Shown here piece by piece: positions 50,901 to 60,690 of a stretch of DNA of 64,000 bases. Every line of letters starts with the position of its first letter. Position 1 is the first letter of the stretch. The notes beneath the pieces were generated by a model. It was not told the origin of the DNA, ran no database searches, and worked only from the letters and a program-made list of their open reading frames with translations. Made by a program: the position numbers and the translations under genes. The DNA comes from Arenicola marina (taxonomy: Eukaryota > Annelida > Polychaeta > Arenicolidae). The stretch is taken from positions 6,188,039 through 6,252,038 of the forward strand of contig OZ025249.1 of NCBI GenBank assembly GCA_964019135.1, given 5' to 3'.

Positions 50901-52730
50901 TCCCTCAGTGTTCACGTCAGTGTATAATAACGGACAAGCTAAGAGGGACTTCCCTCAGTGTTCACGTCAGTGTATAATAACGGACGTACTAAGAGGGACT
51001 TCCCTCAGTGTTCACGTCAGCGTATAATAACGGACAAGCTAAGAGGGACTTCCCTCAGTGTTCACGTCACTGTATAATAACGGACGTACTAAGAGGGACT
51101 TCCCTCAGTGTTCACGTCAGTGTATAATAACAGACAAGCTAAGAGGGACTTCCCTCAGTGTTCACGTCACTGTATAATAACGGACAAGCTAAGAGGGACT
51201 TCCCTCAGTGTTCACGTCAGTGTATAATAACGGACAAGCTAAGAGGGACTTCCCTCAGTGTTCACGTCAGTGTATAACAACGGACAAGCTAAGAGGGACT
51301 TCCCTCAGTGTTCACGTCACTGTATAATAACGGACGTACTAAGAGGAAGTTCCCTCAGTGTTCACGTCAGTGTATAATAACGGACAAGCTAAGAGGGACT
51401 TCCCTCCGTGTTCACGTCAGTGTATAATAACGGACAAGCTAAGAGGGACTTCCCTCAGTGTTCACGTCACTGTATAATAACGGATGTACTAAGAGGAACT
51501 TCCCTCAGTGTTCACGCCAGTGTATAATAACGGACAAGCTAAGAGGGACTTCCCCCAGTGTTCACGTCAGTGTATAATAACGGACAAGCTAAGAGGGACT
51601 TCCCTCAGTGTTCACGTCAGTGTATAATAACGGACAAGCTAAGAGGGACTTCCCTCAGTGTTCACGTCAGTGTATAATAACGGACAAGCTAAAAGGGACT
51701 TCCCTCAGTGTTCACGTCACTGTATAATAACGGACGTACTAAAAGGGACTTCCCTCAGTGTTCACGTCACTGTATAATAACGGGCAAGCTAAGAGGGACT
51801 TCCCTCAGTGTTCACGTCAGTGTATAATAACGGACAAGCTAAGAGGGACTTCCCTCAGTGTTCACGTCAGTGTATAATAACGGACGTACTAAGAGGGACT
51901 TCCCTCAGTGTTCACGTCACTGTATAATAACGGACAAGCTAAGAGGGACTTCCCTCAGTGTTCACGTCAGTGTATAATAACGGACAAGCTAAGAGGGACT
52001 TCCCTCAGTGTTCACGTCAGTGTATAATAACGGACAAGCTAAGAGGGATTTCCCTCAGTGTTCACGTCAGTGTATAATAACGGACGTACTAAGAGGGACT
52101 TCCCTCAGTGTTCACGTCAGTGTATAATAACAGACAAGCTAAGAGGGACTTCCCTCAGTGTTCACGTCACTGTATAATAACGGACGTACTAAGAGGGACT
52201 TCCCTCAGTGTTCACGTCACTGTATAATAACGGACAAGCTAAGAGGGACTTCCCTCAGTGTTCACGTCACTGTATAATAACGGACAAGCTAAGAGGGACT
52301 TCCCTCAGTGTTCACGTCACTGTATAATAACGGACAAGCTAAGCGGGACTTCCCTCAGTGTTCACGTCACTGTATAATAACGGACAAGCTAAGAGGGACT
52401 TCCCTCAGTGTTCACGTCAGTGTATAATAACGGACAAGCTAAGAGAAACTTCCCTCAGTGTTCCCGTCAGTGTATAATAACGGACAAGCTAAGAGGGACT
52501 TCCCTCAGTGTTCACGTCAGTGTATAATAACGGACAAGCTAAGAGGGACTTCCCTCAGTGTTCACGTCAGTGTATAATAACGGACGTACTAAGAGGGACT
52601 TCCCTCAGTGTTCACGTCAGTGTATAATAACGGACGTACTAAGAGGGACTTCCCTCAGTGTTCACGTCAGTGTATAATAACGGACAAGCTAAGAGGGACT
52701 TCCCTCAGTGTTCACGTCAGTGTATAATAA
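47930..52730. repeat. 48-unit (2,400-bp) tandem duplication in the 50-bp array
   Basis: Markers at a 2,400-bp offset include AACAGGGACT (47941/50341), AAGAGGGCCT (47991/50391), TCCATCAG (48301/50701), TCCCTCCGTG (49001/51401), AAAAGGGACT (49341/51741), AAGCGGGACT (49941/52341) and AAGAGAAACT (50041/52441). Few single-base differences separate the copies. Confidence 0.9.
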
Positions 52731-55502
52731 CGGACGTACTAAGAGGGACTTCCCTCAGTGTTCACGTCAGTGTATAATAACGGACAAGCTAAGAGGGACT
52801 TCCCTCAGTGTTCACGTCACTGTATAATAACGGGCAAGCTAAGAGGGACTTCCCTCAGTGTTCACGTCAGTGTATAATAACGGACATGCTAAGAGGGACT
52901 TCCCTCAGTGTTCACGTCAGTGTGTAATAACGGACGTACTAAGAGGGACTTCCCTCAGTGTTCACGTCAGTGTATAATAACGGACAAGCTAAGAGGGACT
53001 TCCCTCAGTGTTCACGTCAGCGTATAATAACGGACAAGCTAAGAGGGACTTCCCTCAGTGTTCACGTCAGTGTATAATAACGGACGTACTAAGAGGGACT
53101 TCCCTCAGTGTTCACGTCAGTGTATAATAACGGACAAGCTAAGAGGGACTTCCCTCAGTGTTCACGTCAGTGTATAATAACGGACGTACTAAGAGGGACT
53201 TCCCTCAGTGTTCACGTCAGTGTATAATAACGGACAAGCTAAGAGGGACTTCCCTCAGTGTTCACGTCAGCGTATAATAACGGACAAGCTAAGATGGACT
53301 TCCCTCAGTGTTCACGTCAGTGTATAATAACGGACGTACTAAGAGGGACTTCCCTCAGTGTTCACGTCAGTGTATAATAACGGACGTACTAAGAGGGACT
53401 GCCCTCAGCGTTCACGTCAGTGTATAATAACGGACGTACTAAGAGGGACTTCCCTCAGTGTTCACGTCAGTGTATAATAACGGACAAGCTAAGAGGGACT
53501 TCCCTCAGTGTTCATGTCACTGTATAATAACGGGCAAGCTAAGAGGGACTTCCCTCAGTGTTCACGTCAGTATATAATAACGGACAAGCTAAGAGGGACT
53601 TCCCTCAGTGTTCACGTCAGTATATAATAACGGACGTACTAAGAGGGACTTCCCTCAGTGTTCACGTCAGTGTATAATAACGGACAAGCTAAGAGGGACT
53701 TCCCTCAGTGTTCACGTCAGCGTATAATAACGGACAAGCTAAGAGGGACTTCCCTCAGTGTTCACGTCAGTGTATAATAACGGACGTACTAAGAGGGACT
53801 TCCCTCAGTGTTCACGTCAGTGTATAATAACGGACGTACTAAGAGGGACTGCCCTCAGCGTTCACGTCAGTGTATAATAACGGACGTACTAAGAGGGACT
53901 TCCCTCAGTGTTCACGTCAGTGTATAATAACGGACGTACTAAGAGGAACTTCTCTCAGTGTTCACGTCAGTGTATAATAACGGACGTACTAAGAGGGACT
54001 TCCCCCAGTGTTCACGTCAGTGTATAATAACAGACAAGCTAAGAGGGACTTCCCTCAGTGTTCACGTCACTGTATAATAACGGACGTACTAAGAGGGACT
54101 TCCCTCAGTGTTCACGTCAGTGTATAATAACGGACAAGGTAAGAGGGATTTCCCTCAGTGTTCACGTCAGTGTATAATAACGGACAAGCTAAGAGGGACT
54201 TCCCTCAGTGTTCACGTCAGTGTATAATAACGGAAGTACTAAGAGGGACTTCCCTCAGTGTTCACGTCAGTGTATAATAACGGACAAGCTAAGAGGGATT
54301 TCCCTCAGTGTTCACGTCAGTGTATAATAACGGACAAGCTAAGAGGGACTTCCCTCAGTGTTCACGTTAGTGTATAATAACGGAAGTACTAAGAGGGACT
54401 TCCCTCAGTGTTCACGTCACTGTATAATAACGGACAAGCTAAGAGGGACTTCCCTCAGTGTTCACGTCAGTGTATAATAACGGACAAGCTAAGAGGGACT
54501 TCCCTCAGTGTTCACGTCAGTGTATAATAACGGAAGTACTAAGAGGGACTTCCCTCAGTGTTCACGTCAGTGTATAATAACGGACATGCTAAGAGGGACT
54601 TCCCTCAGTGTTCACGTCAGTGTATAATAACGGACGTACTAAGAGGGACTTCCCTCAGTGTTCACGTCAGTGTATAATAACGGACAAGCTAAGAGGGACT
54701 TCCCTCAGTGTTCACGTCAGTGTATAATAACGGAAGTACTAAGAGGGACTTCCCTCAGTGTTCACGTCAGTGTATAATAACGGAAGTACTAAGAGGGACT
54801 TCCCTCAGTGTTCACGTCACTGTATAATAACGGACAAGCTAAGAGGGACTTCCCTCAGTGTTCACGTCAGTGTATAATAACGGACAAGCTAAGAGGGACT
54901 TCCCTCAGTGTTCACGTCAGTGTATAATAACGGACAAGCTAAGAGGGACTTCCCTCAGTGTTCACGTCAGTGTATAATAACGGACAAGCTAAGAGGGACT
55001 TCCCTCAGTGTTCACGTTAGTGTATAATAACGGAAGTACTAAGAGGGACTTCCCTCAGTGTTCACGTCACTGTATAATAACGGACAAGCTAAGAGGGACT
55101 TCCCTCAGTGTTCACGTCAGTGTATAATAACGGACAAGCTAAGAGGGACTTCCCTCAGTGTTCACGTCAGTGTATAATAACGGAAGTACTAAGAGGGACT
55201 TCCCTCAGTGTTCACGTCAGTGTATAATAACGGACATGCTAAGAGGGACTTCCCTCAGTGTTCACGTCAGTGTATAATAACGGACAAGCTAAGAGGGACT
55301 TCCCTCAGTGTTCACGTCAGTGTATAATGACGGACATGCTAAGAGGGACTTCCCTCAGTGTTCACGTCAGTGTATAATAACGGACAAGCTAAGAGGGACT
55401 TCTCTCAGTGTTCACGTCAGTGTATAATAACGGACAAGCTAAGAGGGACTTCCCCCAGTGTTCACGCCAGTGTATAATACCAGACACGCTAAGAAGGACT
55501 TC

Positions 55503-56686
55503 TGCCGTTAGCCCCTTTTGAGTTGTACTAATTAATTCTCCAGGGACACTTCGCTGGGCAGTGCATCTTTTTAGAAACGAAAACATTGCGGGTTTTCAAT
55601 ACGAATAATGAATTACATAAAAGTTGGATAAATGCAGGCCTGGAATGATGTAGTCTGTTTGTAATTTGGCCTTATTATCTCCGTCAAGATTTCTCTGTAT
55701 TACGTCATGATAACCCCGGTGTGCTCGCGTCTGGTCTCTCAAAAATTGTACGCCTGAAGAGTTGGGTGGTGACATTAATATGGTGACATGCTGAGCGGAG
55801 GGCTAACCGCATCATCTCATCTCCTACTGCGCCTTAAAGATCCCGGGCTAGCCACGTGACACCAGCAGATAGCGCCGTGCGTGATTGTACATTTCACTCG
55901 ACCGGGTTAGCAATACGGCAACAAAGGCTTTGACATTCTGTGATCGAAATGAAATGTTAAATTTGAGTGCCCAACTCGTCTGTGAATTTTTTTTTCAATG
56001 TGTAAGTAATTCCCCGCCCACCACGTGTCTGTTGTCAACGCCTTGTTGTTGAGCCGGTCCGTCGCCAGGCCTCACAAAGGGATACAGTAATGGAACTGGA
56101 GGAGACATGAATCACCCTGGCAGGCCCACTTCTTTCCATTTCAAAGGAATTTAATGAAGAGCGATAGGAGTATTTCAGCGCCACGCTACACATATTTACT
56201 TCCCTGATCGAAATTGTCACATAAACTAGGTAAAGTTGCTGTGAGTCCTAGTCACATGGCTGTATATGAAGGGCAAAACTCACACAGGGCCAGTCTGATA
56301 TTTGCCAATCTTGTAAGCATAGAACCGGGGCAAGTGTTGTTTGCTATGTGAATGTCCAACATATGTTCTGTGTATGAGTTTTAATGGTGACTCGTTAGAC
56401 TTGACAAGGAACACTGCACTTCCATGTGTTCCCGGAACATAATTCCCGATTACTATCATTCATACATTGACATTCGCTGGGTTTTAATCAACCGTCTACA
56501 TTTGGTGATTCATGAAGAGACAATTTATTAGATGATTTGGTTATCGGGAACCAAACCAACACATGTGTCTAAACATTGAATATAGACAGATGCAGTTACA
56601 TAGCTACGGCAAATAATGCAGGTGTCTAGCTGTACAACACAACTGAGCCATATGATGCAAGTCTGTCGCATCATAATACTTCGGCC
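55503..56686. other. Unique spacer right of the large array
   Basis: Non-repetitive sequence. It contains CACGTG at 55853-55858 running into GTGACACCAG at 55856-55865, the same arrangement as at 2218-2230. Another CACGTG is at 56022-56027. A T tract lies near 55987. No gene is recognised, and the short open frames lack known motifs. Confidence 0.55.
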
Positions 56687-56851
56687 CCATGTTGTCGCTG
56701 ACCCGCCTCGCCATGTTGTCGCTGACCCGCGGCACCATGTTGTCGCTGACCCGCGGCGCCATGTTGTCGCTGACCCGCCGCGCCATGTTGTCGCTGACCC
56801 GCGGCGCCATGTTGTCTTTGAAGCGCGGCGCCATGTTGTCGCTGACCCGCT
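56687..56851. repeat. 24-bp minisatellite, about 7 units
   Basis: Seven units starting CCATGTTGTCGCTGACCCGC; starts at 56711 and 56735 set the 24-bp period. The unit is a multiple of 3, and one plus frame reads as an 8-residue MLSLTRGA-type repeat with an ATG in every unit. The sixth unit carries CTTTGAAGCGC in place of CGCTGACCCGC. The flanking frame runs into the 16-bp array, so I do not call a gene. GGCGCCATGTTG resembles the YY1 site core (GCCATNTT). Confidence 0.93.
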
Positions 56852-56920
56852 ACCACGTCCTAAAGGAAGACCGCGTACACTGGGCTGGGCGGATTAATAG
56901 CCCGGCGGGAGGCGTACACA

Positions 56921-57935
56921 CCGCCCACCTGCCTGCCAGCCCACCTGCCTGCCGGCCCACCTGCCTGCCAGGCCACCTGCCTGCCCGCCCACCTGACTCC
57001 TAGCCCACCTGCTTGCCAGCCCACCTGCCTGCCAGCCCACCTGCCTGCCAGCCCACCTGCCTACCTGCCCGCCTGCCCGCCTGCCTGCCCTCCCACCTGC
57101 CTGCCAGCTCACCTGCTTGCCCGCCCACCTGCTTGCCCGCCCACCTGCCTGCCCTCCCACCTGCCTGGCAGCCCACCGGCCTGCCCGCCCACCTCCTTGC
57201 CCGCCCACCTGCCTGCCCGCCCACCTGCCTGCCCGCCCACCTGCCTGCCAGGCCACCTGCCTGCCCGCCCACCTGACTCCTAGCCCACCTGCTTGCCAGC
57301 CCACCTGCCTGCCAGCCCACCTGCCTGCCAGCCCACCTGCCTACCTGCCCGCCTGCCCGCCTGCCTGCCCTCCCACCTGCCTGCCAGCTCACCTGCTTGC
57401 CCGCCCACCTGCTTGCCCGCCCACCTGCCTGCCCTCCCACCTGCCTGGCAGCCCACCGGCCTGCCCGCCCACCTCCTTGCCCGCCCACCTGCCTGCCCGC
57501 CCACCTGCCTGCCCGCCCACCTGCCTGCCAGCCCACCTGCCTGCCCGCCCACCTGCTTGCGCGCCCACCTGCCTGCCAGCCCACCTGCCTGCCCGCCCAT
57601 CTCCTTGCCCGCCCACCTGCCCGCCCGCCCACCTGCCTGCCAGCCCACCTGCCTGCCCGCCCACCTGCTTGCCCGCCCACCTGCCTGCCCGCCCACCTGC
57701 CTGCCAGCCCACCTGCCTGCCCGCCCACCTGCCTGCCAGCCCACCTGCCTGCCCGCCCATCTCCTTGCCCGCCCACCTGCCCGCCCGCCCACCTGCCTGC
57801 CAGCCCACCTGCCTGCCCGCCCACCTGCCTGCCCGCCCACCTGCTTGCCCGCCCACCTGCCTGCCCGCCCACCTGCCTGCCAGCCCACCTGCCTGCCAGC
57901 CCACCTGCTTGCCCGCCCACCTGCCTGCCAGCCCG
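56921..57935. repeat. 16-bp minisatellite, about 63 units
   Basis: Tandem units of CCCACCTGCCTGCCMG (M = A or C); starts at 57004 and 57020 give the 16-bp period. Variants include GCTTGCC, CATCTCC and an irregular stretch of CTGCC/CGCC words at about 57056-57090 that recurs near 57336. A 280-bp block is duplicated: CTGACTCC ends at 57000 and again at 57280. A 160-bp (10-unit) block is duplicated around CATCTCC at about 57600 and 57760. Nearly every unit has CACCTG. Cys/Pro-rich and Gly/Arg/Trp-rich frames on the two strands are by-products of a stop-free repeat. Confidence 0.95.
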
Positions 57936-58275
57936 TGCATCCTGGTTTACTCCCAGTTAAGATGCATTAAGCAAGGTGACACCAACATAAAAATCCAGGA
58001 TTAAATTGGTGGTCAGTTAAATGGAGTGATTTAGTTAACACGATTAATGACATCGTGTGACGTAACGATTTACCACCCGGTTAACGGGATATGGTGTCAG
58101 CTACTCAATTGCCTCTATTTACACCTTTACAGTTTACCGACCAAAGGCGCTTCCACTGCATACCAAACAAAGGGCACGCCGAATCCTCTTCATTCATATC
58201 CCTCTCGTGGACTGGTCTCCCCTGCTTCATAACGTTACACGCAATTCAATTTCCTATTACAAAAAGCTATTTGTG

Positions 58276-58311
58276 GAGGGGGTATGCGGGGGGGGGGAGG
58301 GCGGGGGAGGC
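58276..58311 (+). repeat. G-rich tract with 10-G run
   Basis: Several G runs of 3-10 are separated by short loops (TATGC, A, C, A). It fits a G-quadruplex motif and is otherwise simple sequence. Confidence 0.8.
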
Positions 58312-58787
58312 TGCCATGCGATGCTGGATGCGCCGCTGGAGCAGTCGTAGGCTGTATATTAATACTCTTGCCCCTAGGAGGCGACACGGGTCGTGCCATA
58401 CTCTCTTTCAATGTTGATCCGTGTTCGTTCGCTCGCATTGTTAGCCTGTATAGTTGGTTGTTTGGTTATTCAGGACGCTTTAACCACTTTTGGTCATTTC
58501 GCGTCAATGGAATATTATACTGAAGAGGATTTCTTCATCATGAACACCACCAAAGCAACCTGGTCAGGCTGAGACGCAAATGCACTTTTCGTGCGTAACT
58601 TACGAGGGGATTATGAATACGACCTCTGGTCTGTACAGTGAACAGCATGACGCACACCAGCGTTAGTTGCCAGTTTATATACGGTTGGGAAAGCTACAGT
58701 ATGGAACATCCGAATGAGTTAAAACACGACTGACGACTGACACCGGCGTGTGTGCCACGTGGTTAACATGGGCAAAGAGGGCACGTG

Positions 58788-58805
58788 CCCCCCCCCCCCC
58801 CCCCC
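58788..58805 (+). repeat. C18 homopolymer
   Basis: Eighteen consecutive C follow CACGTG. The length is uncertain in any sequencing technology. Confidence 0.9.
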
Positions 58806-58924
58806 TTCAAACCCTAAGATATATCTGTGCCCCCACCCCATTTTTTCAGATGAGGTGCCCCCTGACCATGGGCTACAGTGGTAGTGGAGATGGCTGTAAC
58901 GTTGGTGGGGGTGCCTGTATTGAT

Positions 58925-58952
58925 GGTAGTGGTGGTGGTGGTGGTGGTGATG
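58925..58952 (+). repeat. GGT trinucleotide microsatellite
   Basis: GGTAGT is followed by about seven GGT units and GATG. It is encoded as poly-His on the minus strand in one open frame, but there is no support for translation. Confidence 0.88.
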
Positions 58953-59492
58953 CTGGAAGAGAAGGTGCCGTGTTATGTCGCTGATAACGGTGGTTCCAAT
59001 GCCAGAATGGAGATGGGGATGTTTGGGGCTGCGTCGTTGAGACTTTGAGAAAAAGGTTCTTTTGCTGCCCACGCCATTATGACATCGCTCCACCCTTTCT
59101 GACGTCACATCCGGTGTCGCACCGAGCGATATTAGGATAGAATGCGGCATGCCACGTAAAACCGCGGAAAAAACAGATACCGGTTGACACTAGGACCGTG
59201 AACAACCAGAAGAGGGCCCTTTAAATGTGTGAAAGACAGATGGAAGAGGTCCGCCTTCTGTCTGTGGCGTTTCGATGGCATCCTGCGTGCAATCAACAGG
59301 TTAACCGGGGTGGGGGCGCATCACTATGACAATACTCACTAGGTATGGAACCCTCAATTAATAGATTGACTTTAAATCGTTAACATGGTGAATGCGGTTA
59401 GTCTTGGAAGGAATAGATTACCATACAGAAGGAGGCAGTGGTGCTTTCCGTGAAAGATCAACTGAACACAAGAAAACGCCGAAATTATTGAG

Positions 59493-59509
59493 AATATATA
59501 TTATATATT
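59493..59509. other. 17-bp AT palindrome
   Basis: AATATATA and TATATATT pair perfectly around a single central T. It lies in AT-rich unique DNA; no function is assigned. Confidence 0.7.
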
Positions 59510-60085
59510 TCAAGGCATTGAACTTCAAGGAAGTCAGGCAATACCACTTGTAAGAATATTGTGTAACTGATAGGGCTGAGTCAAGTAATTTCCCCCCTTA
59601 ATGTGGCTTGGGTGAACTTGTTATATAGGATGTCTTCTTTTTCTCTTTCTGGGAAGGAATTCCGACCATGGCTGCAGGGTGCAGTGTGGGCTACTCTCGC
59701 GATAGTGAAGTCCTCTTGGGCATAATCGCAGAAACCAATTCGGCTGTTAGTTTCATTCTTCTCAAAGTGTCTTATCGTTGTTGTTTTCAGTTGGCTTTCA
59801 GCGGCCGCCGCTCCCTTGTTAACATGCAGCCAACACAGTAGGGCCAGACTGAACCACTACTTTAAATATAAAAGCTGCTCATAAATGACGCAAACAATAA
59901 ACAAAACAGTTTTGAAAAAAAAACATACAGGCTATAGTGCTAGGTCTTAAATGAATGCTTGCATTATCAACCTCATCGTCAAGTTCTAGGGAAAATACCT
60001 CAGCAAACGCCCACTTTTGAAGACGTTGTACACAAGACAGTATAGTTAGGCAAGATGGGCCTATCCATATTGTTTCCATTAAAAA

Positions 60086-60650
60086 TGCCAGACAAACAGG
60101 TATGACGGCTACTCACCTGGTAGTCACCTGGCCCCAGCAGTGTCTGCCAGACAAGCAGGTATGACGGCTACTCACCTGGTAGTCACCTGGCTCCACCAGT
60201 GTCTGCCAGACAAACAGGTATGACGGCTACTCACCTGGTAGTCACCTGGCTCCAGCAGTGTCTGCCAGACAAGCAGGTATGACGGCTACTCACCTGGTAG
60301 TCACCTGGCTCCACCAGTGTCTGCCAGACAAACAGGTATGACGGCTACTCACCTGGTAGTCACCTGGCTCCAGCAGTGTCTGCCAGACAAACAGGTATGA
60401 CGTCCACTCACCTGGTAGTCACCTGGCTCCAGCAGTGTCTGCCAGACAAACAGGTATGACGGCCGGCCACTCACCTGGTAGTCACCTGGCTCCAGCAGTG
60501 TCTGCCAGACAAACAGGTATGACGGCTACTCACCTGGTAGTCACCTGGCTCCCGCAGTGTCTGCCAGACAAACAGGTATGACGGCTACTCACCTGGTAGT
60601 CACCTGGCTCCAGCAGTGTCTGCCAGACAAACACACATGACGGCCGGCTG
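60086..60650. repeat. 59-bp minisatellite, nine units plus a partial
   Basis: Units begin TGCCAGACAAACAGG at 60086, 60145, 60204, 60263, 60322, 60381, 60440, 60503, 60562 and 60621. The seventh unit is 63 bp, with an extra GGCC. In the first units AAGCAGG/AAACAGG and CCAGCAG/CCACCAG alternate, giving a 118-bp dimer. Each junction forms the dyad TGTCTG-C-CAGACA. Each unit has two TCACCTGG boxes. The last unit is truncated and runs within a few bases into a single unit of the 35-bp family. Confidence 0.95.
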
Positions 60651-60663
60651 CTGTCATACCTAG

Positions 60664-60690
60664 ATCTCCTTCATCTGGCTGCGTCCTAAT
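60664..60690. repeat. Isolated 35-bp-family unit
   Basis: GATCTCCTTCATCTGGCTGC followed by GTCCTAAT matches the 35-bp repeat that resumes at 60887. It is cut off from the rest of that array by 196 bp of unrelated sequence, which suggests the array originally began here. Confidence 0.8.

Larger units (their letters stand above)
14865..55502. repeat. 50-bp satellite array, about 813 units (40.6 kb)
   Basis: A continuous head-to-tail array with a strict 50-bp period. In order, a typical unit contains GTGTTCACGTCAGTGTATAA, then TAACGGAC, then a variable four-base word (mostly AAGC or GTAC), then TAAGAGGGACTTCCCTCA. Other common variants are AGTG/ACTG/AGCG before TATAAT, GAGGAACTT, TTCTCTC and ATGACGG. 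The first unit (CAGTGTAGAAAAACGG) and the last (ATACCAGACACGC, GAAGGACTTCTGCC) are the most diverged. The register shifts only three times, by single-base deletions near 18259, 28898 and 46255. Each unit has stops, so only 72-codon frames arise and coding is excluded. Blocks of 1.45-2.8 kb have been duplicated within the array. Confidence 0.98.
57936..60085. other. Unique spacer with simple-sequence tracts
   Basis: Non-repetitive DNA between the 16-bp and 59-bp arrays. GTGACACCAA at 57976 follows the array by about 40 bp. G-rich sequence lies at 58276-58311, an 18-C run at 58788-58805, and a GGT tract at 58925-58950. CACGTG occurs at 58756 and 58782, and a 17-bp AT palindrome at 59493-59509. 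A 143-codon minus frame at 59150-58719 contains the His and Gly runs created by the GGT and C tracts and is not a credible gene. Confidence 0.55.

Noticed and set aside
14865-55502. CRISPR-like array (regular repeats with variable words)
   Set aside because: There are no spacers: the whole 50-bp unit is repeated head to tail, only a few positions vary, and no cas genes are present in this eukaryotic DNA.
56894-58004. Gly/Arg/Trp and Cys/Pro repeat proteins
   Set aside because: Products of the 16-bp unit, open in several frames on both strands. Keratin- or silk-like composition is superficial.
58719-59150. 143-residue minus ORF with poly-His and poly-Gly
   Set aside because: The runs come from a GGT microsatellite and a C homopolymer. 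The remainder resembles nothing known.
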